DNA of 30,649 bases from positions 1-30,649 of IMG/VR virus record IMGVR_UViG_3300020474_000066; one strand, written 5' to 3'. Positions 17,355 to 27,100 of the stretch are shown in pieces. A model generated the notes under the pieces. That model did no database searches. It was not told where the DNA came from and was given only the letters and a program-made list of their open reading frames with translations. Each line of letters begins with the position of its first letter. Position 1 is the stretch's first letter. Origin of the DNA: a virus. A program made the translations under genes and the position numbers.

Positions 17355-19197
17355 ATGAAATATCAAGAGAATCTATGGCTGCTTGTCTCTCCGTTTGCTC
17401 TGCTTGAGTCAAGGGTCTATTTGTAATTTCTGATGTTTCTGGATTCACAGTAGAAACTGGTTTAGGATGAGTTACTGGTGGCGTGTCTCTAGTGGGTTCA
17501 ACATACGGAGTGGGTTGAACTCTAGGTCCTTCCACCGCATTATCAACTCCCTTTGCAACAGATGCTTCACTTGGCAATTGTCCTGGAGGTGTTCCATCAC
17601 CACCAGAACAGAATGTGTATATATCTGATGTAGCAACACTAGGAGATAAATCGCACCCAAAAACATTCAGACTAAGATTAGTAAAATTCATCGCAGCTGC
17701 CATACCACCACTAATATCTGGAATCAAATTTTTTATGTCAGCAAGGGCACCTGATACTCCTGCCAACATGTTAGAGATATCTTCCATGTATGCATTCATA
17801 TTGTCAAGAAGATTATTATTAGCATCATCAATATCAGATTTTTTACCGGCAAAAACAGAACTTACAATGTCTTCGGAATAACAAATAGGAACTTGAGGAT
17901 TTGTTTTATCATTAATATTTTTTCCATTTTCATCCACACCATTTGATGCTCTGTCATTAGCATTCTTTTCAAGTTGGTCTGGATTCAAAGCATCATTTAA
18001 GACTCCTGCTATGAGATCACACATTCCATCCATCATTTTATTATATAAACACATGCATAACTCTGTAAGAACCTCTTTCATATCAGAAAATTGATATCTC
18101 ATAGAAGATGGAAGTGCAGCAACAACAGCATTCATTCCTTTATTAAGTATTTTCATCGCATATTCCATTACCTTATCCATAAGGATTTTAATATACTTTG
18201 CTATTTCACAAGCAGCATCTCTGATTAATTTCTGTAAATTATTGATGGTGCTAGAGACAGCATCAACATAACTTTGAATTGCCTGAAGATACTTATCGAT
18301 TTTACTAGTAAGATTTTCTATTACAGTTTGGATACCTTTCAATGCTGACTGAACTAGATTATTTTGCTCATCTGGTTTCAACATGACAATCTTTTCATCA
18401 CACTTAGCAGATCTTTTTACATCTCCAGCAGTGATTTGATGAACGGATTCATTTTCAAGAGCCGCACCTGGTGCTGGTTTCGCACCTGGTCCTGCTTCTT
18501 GAGCCAGTGCTGCCTGAACGGCCGCATCCTCTCTAGCAAGAGTAGCATCTAAAGACTTATCTAAATCTGGATTATTAGCAAGAGTAGGTGTTGAATTTGC
18601 ACTACCGGATGGATGCTTTGCTCCACCTCTTTTTGTAGTGCTTCCAAGTGCTCTACCACCCTGCCCTCTTCTTGCAGGTTGCTTAATTACTTTATCTTGG
18701 TCAGGAGTAATCTCCTTTGCATTACCTTTACTCTTAGTGCCTACGGAGTATCCACTTTTCGCAATACTTCCTGCCTGAGCATTGGTTACAGAACTATCAC
18801 CAATAATCTGAGATAATTCTGTCTGAGAGTTGTTACCCAATACTCCCATGATAACGGGAACTTGTTGGTCCTGTCCATCCAAGAAGAAACCGAACACCAT
18901 GTTCCCCTGACGGAGTTGTGATGATGCTCCACTATTTGTCTGGAATCCACCTCCCGTGACAGGATACATAATGTTTGCCCAAGGCAACTGGTCTGAGGGA
19001 ATCTCAGTTTCACCTTGGTCATGAAGACCAATAATTCTTACTTTATATCTCTTACCCCAACCAGGAATACTATATTTGTCCTCATAATTACCCGAGTTAA
19101 TATTCTCCCTCCAAGTGGAGTCGTCAGCAATCTGACCAACCCACCATAAGAAAGATGACCCAAGAAATCCGGGATTAAATAGTGTTCCTCCTTCCAT
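17353..19197 (-). CDS. 5: gp5-like baseplate hub OB-fold protein lacking lysozyme and needle (614 aa)
   Basis: Residues about 15-122 (WWVGQIAD, WGKRYKVRIIGLHDQG, LPWANIMYPVTGGG, RQGNMVFGFFLDGQDQQVPVIMGVLG) match the N-terminal OB-fold of T4 gp5 and VgrG-type hub proteins. This domain sits under the gp27 trimer at the tail tip. T4 gp5 continues with a lysozyme and a beta-helical needle, and neither is visible here. Instead, residues about 200-270 are low-complexity, 277-410 are strongly helical (IQTVIENLTSKIDKYLQAIQ, then DKVMEYAMKILNKGM) with several cysteines, and the C-terminus is Pro/Thr-rich. The start overlaps the stop of CP12 by one base (TGATG). The hub role is well supported. The helical part has no assigned function. 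Confidence 0.8.
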   Translation of the reverse strand: MEGGTLFNPGFLGSSFLWWVGQIADDSTWRENINSGNYEDKYSIPGWGKRYKVRIIGLHDQGETEIPSDQLPWANIMYPVTGGGFQTNSGASSQLRQGNMVFGFFLDGQDQQVPVIMGVLGNNSQTELSQIIGDSSVTNAQAGSIAKSGYSVGTKSKGNAKEITPDQDKVIKQPARRGQGGRALGSTTKRGGAKHPSGSANSTPTLANNPDLDKSLDATLAREDAAVQAALAQEAGPGAKPAPGAALENESVHQITAGDVKRSAKCDEKIVMLKPDEQNNLVQSALKGIQTVIENLTSKIDKYLQAIQSYVDAVSSTINNLQKLIRDAACEIAKYIKILMDKVMEYAMKILNKGMNAVVAALPSSMRYQFSDMKEVLTELCMCLYNKMMDGMCDLIAGVLNDALNPDQLEKNANDRASNGVDENGKNINDKTNPQVPICYSEDIVSSVFAGKKSDIDDANNNLLDNMNAYMEDISNMLAGVSGALADIKNLIPDISGGMAAAMNFTNLSLNVFGCDLSPSVATSDIYTFCSGGDGTPPGQLPSEASVAKGVDNAVEGPRVQPTPYVEPTRDTPPVTHPKPVSTVNPETSEITNRPLTQAEQTERQAAIDSLDIS

Positions 19198-19424
19198 CAG
19201 TCCTCGTATACCCTACATTCATCTGCTTCAGGTTCCATCTCACAGAATAGTTCTAGTGGTGTAGGATCATGATGGTCACCAGCAGCAATTTCTTTCTTAT
19301 GATTCTCAACATATACATTGAGTTCGGTTAGTTCACCTTCAATGTGACGACGTTGTTGGGGTGAAGTAGTTGGATCCTCAAGAATCTGTTTGTCTACTTC
19401 AATATGCTTTTCTACACTTTCCAT
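19197..19424 (-). CDS. cp12: CP12-like regulator of Calvin-cycle enzymes (75 aa)
   Basis: The C-terminus (PLELFCEMEPEADECRVYED) has the CP12 hallmark: two cysteines eight residues apart followed by RVY and an acidic end. CP12 is an intrinsically disordered redox switch that binds GAPDH through this loop and PRK through its N-terminal part, shutting down the Calvin cycle when oxidised. The N-terminal cysteine pair of host CP12 is absent; the region is helical and charged (VEKHIEVDKQILEDPTTSPQ). cp12 is a known auxiliary metabolic gene of marine cyanophages. The gene sits between the two hub genes, eight bases after the gp27-like stop, with no clear ribosome-binding site but a run of ten A residues into the ATG. 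Its stop overlaps the gp5-like start. Confidence 0.82.
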   Translation of the reverse strand: MESVEKHIEVDKQILEDPTTSPQQRRHIEGELTELNVYVENHKKEIAAGDHHDPTPLELFCEMEPEADECRVYED

Positions 19425-19431
19425 TTTTTTT

Positions 19432-20775
19432 TTAATTACGTGATTTTGGTTTTCTTCCGAAAGAATCTCTAGCTAAGTTGCATTGAGTATATGTTCCTTC
19501 AGATGTAATTTGATGACAGATATCCGTTATAATATATAGCCCACCATCTTTGCGATCTACATCAGAAGTCTTTTCTTTTTTAAGTCCTGGTGAATCTATG
19601 TAAATCGCATCGCCAGCGTGCAAAGAAAAATTGCCTGCAATCGTTATACTTGCTCTCGCAGAGTACATTTGATTATACCTCATGACAGATTGGTTTGCAA
19701 TTTGACCATACTCAAAGTTCTCTTCTCCTGACTTTGAGAGTTGTTGATCTGGATCTCCAGAAGGAGCAGTTCCTTTATCGAGCAAGAAGTAAGTTGTTCT
19801 TGAGAACTCTTCGTTCGTTCCTTCCTGGTCAAACTCTTTATTTCTAAATTTCTTTCCGAGATATAAATCTTTACCACCTTTCTTCAAAGAGTCCTCAACA
19901 CCCTTCTCTGATACGTTTGGTGCTTTTACTTCATAGTAACATGTAAAGGGATCAAACAAAACTGTTCTGGTTGAGAAAGCACCCATCTGCAATTTACTCT
20001 GTACGTTTGTATCATTATCTTTCTTAAAGTCAAGTATCTTTTGATTATATCCTTCAGGAATATTACCATTAACGTCGGGTGTTTCATTATAAATTAACTT
20101 TAGTTTTGGTTCTTGACTCAATAACCCATCAATAGATTTAAAAAAGAAACCTTCAGACGTTTCATAGAAAAAATATCCAGCACTCTTACCAAGAGTTTGA
20201 TTCTCCTCGGATACTGATTTATTACATAACCATGTCAGTGTATAAAAAGGTTTTTTATTATTACCAAAAAAATTATATAAGTTTGAAGTTTTTTCAATGT
20301 TAACGGTCTTTTGTGTACCAAGATACTTTGAGTCTGTCAACAACTTATTAATATGATCAGAAACCTTGCCGTCAAATCTTTGATTAACTCTTTTCTTTTC
20401 ATTCATAATAAACTCTTTAGATACTAAATCTAAAGTTATCATCGAGTCTTGTGTTCTATCTATATTATTATTAATTTTATTAACATATAAAACTGGTTCT
20501 AAAGTATTTTCATTATTATCAGAAAATTTTAGTCTGACCTGCTCTTGACCGACTAAAGGTAATGCCTCGGTTACAGTTTTGTCATCAAGACTATCTCCAC
20601 TATCAATAAAACTAACTCTGACTCTAATAGTATCACTCATGATACTTTCTGTATAAGTCATTCCAGCAAAACCATTAACAAGACTAGCAATTTTACTTTG
20701 GTCTATGTTTGACTGGATGTCTATCTGTTCTACATGAGTAGGTTCAGAGTCCTTAGCAAATACTTCTTGTGACAT
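19432..20775 (-). CDS. 27: gp27-like baseplate hub protein (447 aa)
   Basis: This 447-residue protein is close in length to T4 gp27 (about 390). The N-terminal part (SKIASLVNGFAGMTYTESIMSD, VRVSFIDSGDSL) looks like the first tail-tube-like barrel of gp27 and related hub proteins. The C-terminus (ITIAGNFSLHAGDAIYIDSP, GGLYIITDICHQI, YTQCNLARDSFGRK) looks like the second. gp27 forms the trimeric ring joining the tail tube to the gp5 spike, and the gp5-like gene lies just downstream with CP12 between them. An AGAGGT ribosome-binding site precedes the ATG. Identification rests on pattern, order and the neighbouring OB-fold protein, not on close similarity to T4. Confidence 0.7.
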   Translation of the reverse strand: MSQEVFAKDSEPTHVEQIDIQSNIDQSKIASLVNGFAGMTYTESIMSDTIRVRVSFIDSGDSLDDKTVTEALPLVGQEQVRLKFSDNNENTLEPVLYVNKINNNIDRTQDSMITLDLVSKEFIMNEKKRVNQRFDGKVSDHINKLLTDSKYLGTQKTVNIEKTSNLYNFFGNNKKPFYTLTWLCNKSVSEENQTLGKSAGYFFYETSEGFFFKSIDGLLSQEPKLKLIYNETPDVNGNIPEGYNQKILDFKKDNDTNVQSKLQMGAFSTRTVLFDPFTCYYEVKAPNVSEKGVEDSLKKGGKDLYLGKKFRNKEFDQEGTNEEFSRTTYFLLDKGTAPSGDPDQQLSKSGEENFEYGQIANQSVMRYNQMYSARASITIAGNFSLHAGDAIYIDSPGLKKEKTSDVDRKDGGLYIITDICHQITSEGTYTQCNLARDSFGRKPKSRN

Positions 20776-20798
20776 TTATAGTTACCTCTTACTACTAT

Positions 20799-23700
20799 TT
20801 AACCTTGATATTCCAAGAACTCAAATGGGTTTGAACTGCCCATTGGAATTGGTAACAATGTTATTGAAGAGGAACCACCAGATGGTATCACCTGTGGCAC
20901 ATCTTCAGACTCCTCAGGGACTATGACTGTCTGCTCTGCTCTTGCATCATAAGGAGCATAGTCTCTGATTGCTTTGATAATTCCCTCTCTACTTGATGCT
21001 TGGTTGATGGCAAGCAGAAGATTTTTTGCTGGACCAGTACTATCAACATCAATGACCATCTCACCGGTCTTCAATAATGCATTGACTAATCCAGAACCAC
21101 CAACCATGCCACCTTTGTGAAACTCAACGTGGAAGTGATCATTATGTCCACCATCAGCACCACTACTAGGTCCTACTGGAGAAAAACTTTCACTTCTTCC
21201 ATGAAGAACTTGAGGAATAAATGGGTCTTTATTTAATCCATACTTCTTAAGATATCTAGAAATGTATGGCCATAATTTTCTCTGGTCATCTCTATAGGAA
21301 CTAGAAGTGGCACTATTACCACCAAGGTCGAGAGCAACACCTCTCCCATGTCCTGACCCTCTATGAGATGCAACGACTCCACCATGATCGGGGTGCTCCA
21401 TATCGCCACCAGGAGGGTCACCAAAATCACCTCTACCTGGTCTTCCTGCTCCACTCTTCTTGAGGAAATATCCAAGACCAGATGCATAGATTTGTTGAGC
21501 ACTACCTCTTGATCTAATCTGAGGATAATCTTTCAGTAATCTGTTAGATGCTTCAGTTCCTTCTCCTTGTTCAGTTCCAGATAAGTCGGGAGCAGTTACA
21601 TTTTGTGGTGCAATGAATGATCTTTCACCCTCAGTTGCAGTTCCCTGACCAGCAGACAACTTCTCATATACAGGGTTAGACATATTATATCTTTCCATAA
21701 TCTTTGCTTCTGTCCTATATCCAGCAGGGATTTCATACTGCTGCATGAATATAGTAGATGCTTCCTTCACATTCTTTGCTTGTCTTATTTGCCGAAGAAC
21801 ATAACCATAGTCACCTTGAAATTCTTTTAAGAAGAACTGATACTCAATATCCATGGTCAAGGGTTTACTCATATCATGTCCCTTACTCTTAGCAAAGTCA
21901 TACAATGCTTTCTGTCTACCTTTTGATGTCCACTGGACAATACCATATCCAGTTACACCGTCAACAACCAGCGGACCTTTTGTTCCACCTGGAGTATTCT
22001 GTGGACGAGCATTCTCAACACCAGACTCAGCAATCATATTACCAACAATACCAGCAGCCTGTGCTTCAGTCAAATTGAGATCTCTCATCAAGTTTCTTGC
22101 CATGGTGAGAGCATCTCCACTTGATCCAGCAGGACCAGACATATAACCATCCAACGCACCAGTAGCAGAATCTCTAGAACCTGGTGTAGAACCGGGTCCA
22201 GAAGTAGAACCATATGAAGAGTTAGGTAAATATTTTTTCTTTAAATCATCTCTCAAGGTATCCTCAAATGTTTTAGATACCCAATCAGTTACATCCAACT
22301 GCGGGAGATTCTCAGCAAGTCCACCTTGATTATATCCCAGTACACCAACTTTATTTTTTACTATACCATCATCTACCAGTAAATTAATACCGCGACCAAT
22401 ATTTGAATAATCTTTTGATGTAATATCTTGATCCAAAATTAACTTGGATGCCACTCTCAAGATAGGACCAAAGTAATCGTTCTTCCCTAACTCATTACCA
22501 ACTTTAGTTGTTTTTTCTGCAAGAATTTTTCCACCTTGTCCAAGTGGTTTCTCAGCATTTCCAGTACCAGCCCATCCAAGGAAATCCCACCATTCTCTAT
22601 TATTTTTTCCTACATCATCTAGATCTAGTTTTTTCTCATCTACCGTGGGCAACGGTGCCATTACTTCTCTAGTTGGTCTAGCAAGTCTAAGTTTTTTTCT
22701 TTTCTTCTTTTTAGTTTTAATACCACGCTGTACTTTACCCTTTCCAGATCCTTTAACCTTACCACCTTCTTGCATCTTGGCCACCATTTCTTTGGTGGCT
22801 TCATTGTCACCAAAAATATTTCCAAAAGATCCTTTATCTTTAAATCCAAATCCTAGAGTTGCTACGTTCAGTAACTCGCGAATACCTTCACGAATTCTGG
22901 CATCAAACTTGGCAAGACTTTTTCTCTGCCGCTTCATTCCCTCCTTATCACCAAATATAGCCATAATGCCGAAGTTGATCAACTCAATCGCATATCTAAA
23001 TGGTGCTCCAACAATATCAAGAAGAAGACCAAGACCATTAAGAGAATGATTTACAAATCTTGCTCCCTGATATAATAACCAATCAAGTGGTTTTCTTGGA
23101 TCAAGAAGTGACTTCTCTTCAAAGTTTTTCTTTGCACCACCTTCAAGACCTTTACCAATTTTTCTAAGTTGGAAAGCACCTTCACCTAGTGCAGATGAAA
23201 GCAATCCAACACCAGCAACAACCGCAGCAGCAGTAGCGGCAGCACCACCAGCAACACCAGCAGTTCCCTTAGCGCCAGCAGCGGCAGTTCCCTTAGCAGC
23301 AGTGGCACCCTTAGCAGCAGTAGCACCTTTAGCGGCACCCTTTCCTTTCATAAAATCTAAGAGTCCAGGTCCATCATCTCCGCCACCCATCAATGCCTCT
23401 GCTGCCATGGCAGCTGCAATGGTGGTTGTTAAAAATATTGTAGTGTCTATTAAACCAAGAACTTTGTCAGTATTTTCTCCAAAGAGAGGACCTATACCTT
23501 TTTCTATGGCACCAAACGTAAAATTATATGCTTTGATACCCCAGTCAGCAAACGTGGTTAGAGCATTGACCATTAAGATGCCAAAGTCTGCCAAGAAAGT
23601 TGTTATACCATCAATCGCTCTGACTATACCAGGCAAGAGTCCTGCAAAGTCAACCATTTTAGATAGGAATAATCCCATCAAAATGTTTCCTATAAATCTT

Positions 23701-24170
23701 TTTAACCAACCAAACACACCAAGTTTAGGTAGCTGTTTAAGAGATGGTTTTTTCTTTTCTGGTTTCTTATCTTTTGTTTCTAATCTTTGTTCTTTATTTT
23801 TTCTATCATCATCTTTCTCTGCTTGCTTCTCTGCCTTTAGATTATCCTTCTCTGCTTTGTAGACACCAGTAACAATCTTCTCAATGGTCAGAACCTTCTC
23901 ATGAATGATGGCAAGGTAATCTCCCTTGGCAACAGGTCCAGTGGAAACCTTTTGAATAGGTGCCATTGCCTTTGTTATTGCGGTAGTAGGAGACTTAACT
24001 AACGCACTACCTGTTTTTTGCTCTTGCTGTTGACCTAAAATATCTTGTTTAGGTGCAATCGCAGATGGTTTGACCTTCTTTTTGCGACCCATAATCTTAG
24101 ATGCAACAGCACGTCCGCTGCCTTTAGCCAATCCTTTTGCTGCTGTCCCAAGTAACATTGGTAATGCCAT
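20799..24170 (-). CDS. Large tape-measure-like tail protein with lysozyme and LAS zinc-peptidase domains (1123 aa)
   Basis: Residues 1-150 are basic and helical. About 150-335 are hydrophobic (GNILMGLFLSKMVDF, TIFLTTTIAAAMAAEALMGG) with an Ala/Gly/Lys repeat (AAKGATAAKG). About 685-840 match the phage tail lysozyme family (Pfam Phage_lysozyme2): GIVGNMIAESG with likely catalytic Glu715, then GYGIVQWT. About 880-1020 look like an M15/M74 LAS peptidase: SHRGSGHGRGVALDLG with His941-x6-Asp948, then GGHNDHFHVEF with a candidate Zn ligand at His1014. Near the end FHKGGMV and LLKTGEMVIDVDS recall tape-measure C-terminal motifs. The start is one base after the stop of the preceding large protein. 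It probably digests peptidoglycan glycan and peptide bonds during injection. Confidence 0.82.
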   Translation of the reverse strand: MALPMLLGTAAKGLAKGSGRAVASKIMGRKKKVKPSAIAPKQDILGQQQEQKTGSALVKSPTTAITKAMAPIQKVSTGPVAKGDYLAIIHEKVLTIEKIVTGVYKAEKDNLKAEKQAEKDDDRKNKEQRLETKDKKPEKKKPSLKQLPKLGVFGWLKRFIGNILMGLFLSKMVDFAGLLPGIVRAIDGITTFLADFGILMVNALTTFADWGIKAYNFTFGAIEKGIGPLFGENTDKVLGLIDTTIFLTTTIAAAMAAEALMGGGDDGPGLLDFMKGKGAAKGATAAKGATAAKGTAAAGAKGTAGVAGGAAATAAAVVAGVGLLSSALGEGAFQLRKIGKGLEGGAKKNFEEKSLLDPRKPLDWLLYQGARFVNHSLNGLGLLLDIVGAPFRYAIELINFGIMAIFGDKEGMKRQRKSLAKFDARIREGIRELLNVATLGFGFKDKGSFGNIFGDNEATKEMVAKMQEGGKVKGSGKGKVQRGIKTKKKKRKKLRLARPTREVMAPLPTVDEKKLDLDDVGKNNREWWDFLGWAGTGNAEKPLGQGGKILAEKTTKVGNELGKNDYFGPILRVASKLILDQDITSKDYSNIGRGINLLVDDGIVKNKVGVLGYNQGGLAENLPQLDVTDWVSKTFEDTLRDDLKKKYLPNSSYGSTSGPGSTPGSRDSATGALDGYMSGPAGSSGDALTMARNLMRDLNLTEAQAAGIVGNMIAESGVENARPQNTPGGTKGPLVVDGVTGYGIVQWTSKGRQKALYDFAKSKGHDMSKPLTMDIEYQFFLKEFQGDYGYVLRQIRQAKNVKEASTIFMQQYEIPAGYRTEAKIMERYNMSNPVYEKLSAGQGTATEGERSFIAPQNVTAPDLSGTEQGEGTEASNRLLKDYPQIRSRGSAQQIYASGLGYFLKKSGAGRPGRGDFGDPPGGDMEHPDHGGVVASHRGSGHGRGVALDLGGNSATSSSYRDDQRKLWPYISRYLKKYGLNKDPFIPQVLHGRSESFSPVGPSSGADGGHNDHFHVEFHKGGMVGGSGLVNALLKTGEMVIDVDSTGPAKNLLLAINQASSREGIIKAIRDYAPYDARAEQTVIVPEESEDVPQVIPSGGSSSITLLPIPMGSSNPFEFLEYQG

Positions 24171-24171
24171 C

Positions 24172-27100
24172 TTACACTATCCCCAAAATCTTACGCTTGG
24201 AAGCACTTCCATTGCCAGCATTGATATCAGGAGTTCTAGATCCTCCGCGTGGTGCTGGAAGACTATCATTAGATTTTGTTTTTGGGATTCTAATAACTGA
24301 TACTTTAGCTTGCATTGGTGCTTCGGGAGAACTGATTTTTGGTTTGTTTCGTCCCATCACCATTCCACCTTTATGGAATTTTGTCTGAGCATCTACAGCA
24401 GCTTGATAATTAGGATAAGTCTTTCCATCTGCACTAGAATAATATTTACCTTTTGATGCTGCATATTTTTGTGCGTTTAATGCCTCTGCTTGACTCATGG
24501 AGGGAGTAGCAGGTTTTGCAGAAGAAGCAGGTTTTGCAGGAGCAACAGGTGTAGCAGATGTTGATTTCTGAGCATCTACAGCAGCTTGATAACTCTCATA
24601 AGTCCTCCCATCTGTGCTAGAAAAATATTTTCCTTTAGATTCTGCATACTTCTGAGCATTCAAAACCTGTTGCTTAGACATGCCTTGAAGTGTTGAGAGT
24701 TGTTTATCAACTTTTTCTCTTGCTTTCTCTTCTTTTTTACCAGAAGGATTCATCAAACTTCTACCACCCTGCTGATCAAAATCAAATAAATTGCCGGTAA
24801 AATGATCAGCAATACCACCAATCGTATACTTCATAATATTACCAAGATCTCTTTTTGGATTTGGTTTTTCACCAAGAATCATATCAACATTCATCGATCT
24901 TGCGAGAGGATTAAGTTGATGTAATGCTTGAAGTTTCTGTCGAAGAGTAATGTCTTCACCTGCTTTTGCTCCTTTAGAGACACCAGAAGAATCTCCTCGC
25001 AAAACTGCCATAGGATCTGGCATCTCAACGAAGTCATATTTTTCATTTACAACTCTATACCCACCCTTTTCGGTAGACGTTGCCCAGAACTTACCAAGAA
25101 TACTCTTAGCATTTTCAGCTGCTGGAGTTATATTTTTCTCATCATTTCCATCATAGTAGTCTTGATAGAGAACTCGTACTTCGCCTCGCTTCAGACGATC
25201 ACGAACACTCTGCCTTTCTGCAAGTATTTGCTTATTAAATCCTCCATCTTTTGCTTCTTGTAGTTGTTTCTCTGCAAATGCAAGTTCACTACTAGTTCTC
25301 TGTTTAGCCCTTGCGATTGCATTATTTAATTCTACCCTAGATGCTTCAGAAAGTTGACTCTCTGTGATGGGTCCACCTAGTCCACCCAGCATTGACCTAA
25401 GATAAAGAAGACCAGAGTCTCTGAATGTAGGACTCTTTAACATTCTCTCTGGAATACCAGCTGCTTTTTGATCTTTTGAAGTCTCCTGTTCTGAAGATGA
25501 TGGTGGTTTATTAGAGGATGAACGTATTATTGGATCCTTTGGTTGCACTCTTGGTTTAGGTGACGAACTACTTGGTTTACTATCTTGCTCTCCTCCACCA
25601 GGTAATCTAACTCTACCGCCACTCGATTGCCCAAGTATTCTATCAAGGGCACCTAAAGGATCACTCGTTATAGAACCTGTGGCGTATCCTCTATTATCTC
25701 CATATCCCCCACCAGGACTGCCTGCTCCAGTTCCTCTACCAATATATCCACCACCTGCAGCATAAACTTTATCCTTCACCATTTTTGGTAGATTAGTTCC
25801 TCCACCAGCAGCATTCATTCCTTCGAGTGCTTTAACACCATACTTTTGTACGGCACCACGGGACATAACAAACTCACCAGCAGTAAGCATTGCTGGTACT
25901 TTATCAGTTCCACCAGGACCATCTACCTCACCGTCAGTTCCAGTTCCAGATGAAACTTCAAGTTCTACTTTTGCAGGAGAAGATAGTTTTACAGTATCAT
26001 CTTTTTTATTACCAAAATTATCAAACAAAGAACCGATACCAGCACCGGCAGCCATTCCAAGTGGACCAAATAAAGATCCAAATGCCATGCCCTTCTGAGC
26101 ACCAGACATTCCCTGGTTTCTCTCTGCATTTTTAGGAAGTGGTTCTACTTTTGGTGGTTTTGCTAATCCACCACCAGAGAATCCTTGTGTTTGGGTTTCT
26201 CCACCTCCACCTGCTAATGCACTAGTAGCAGCGTAAGTACCTCCAACTGTCAATGCAGTTGTGAGTCCAGCAGCTAAAAGTTTTCCTTTTTTACCACCAA
26301 GTAGTCGTGCAAATTTTCTGGCACCCAGACCACCGACTAGTTTTTTTGCTGCTAAAAGTTTTGCAATAGCAACAGTAAGTTTTACTGCTCCACCAATTAA
26401 AGTCTTAGTAAGACTAAAGATAAATCTTCCTAGTCCAGTACCAAATACAAGATATAACGATAATAACTTAGGCCAATGTTTACCTAGAAATTGTATTATA
26501 TTTTTTAATTTATTCTGATTATCTGGTTTGGATATCCATTCTATCAGTTTAACTAGAAACTTTCCAATTAATATATTTGCAATGAAACCAAATATCTTAT
26601 CAAAAATTCCTCTGACAGGTGCAATTATTTTTTGTGCTGTCTTAAATAATGCAGAGAATCCCTTCTCTAAATTACTCTCATTAAGTTTTCTCTTATCTCT
26701 CTGTGCTTTCTTTCTATCAAACTCACCTGCTTTCTTCTTTAAATTATATTGATCCTTAAGTGTATCGGCAATATTAGTAACCGACTTGGCAATTTGTTCT
26801 AAAAGATTTGTTGGTTTTTCTTTTTTCTTTGTCTTCGCTTTAGTATCTTCTTCTGCTTCAGGTTCCTCATAGGGAACTATCGCATTAGTGGGTAATGCTT
26901 TTTGCTTTGGTGCAACATTAACCGAACTAAATTTTAATTTTTTTGGATCTATCGCACCAGTTCTTACGTCATCTCTTACTTCTTCAGATTTTCTTTCAAA
27001 GAAAGCATCTGGTTTTATCGTTGTCTTTCTTGCTTTGAACTTAGGGTCTGCTGCTTTTCTTTGCTTTCTTACTTTTATTACTTCTTGCTGAAGGATGGTA

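Noticed and set aside
23302-23862. Plus-strand ORF of 186 residues
   Set aside because: Its first half mirrors the Ala/Gly/Lys-rich tract of the tape-measure-like gene, with no ribosome-binding site and no plausible protein features.
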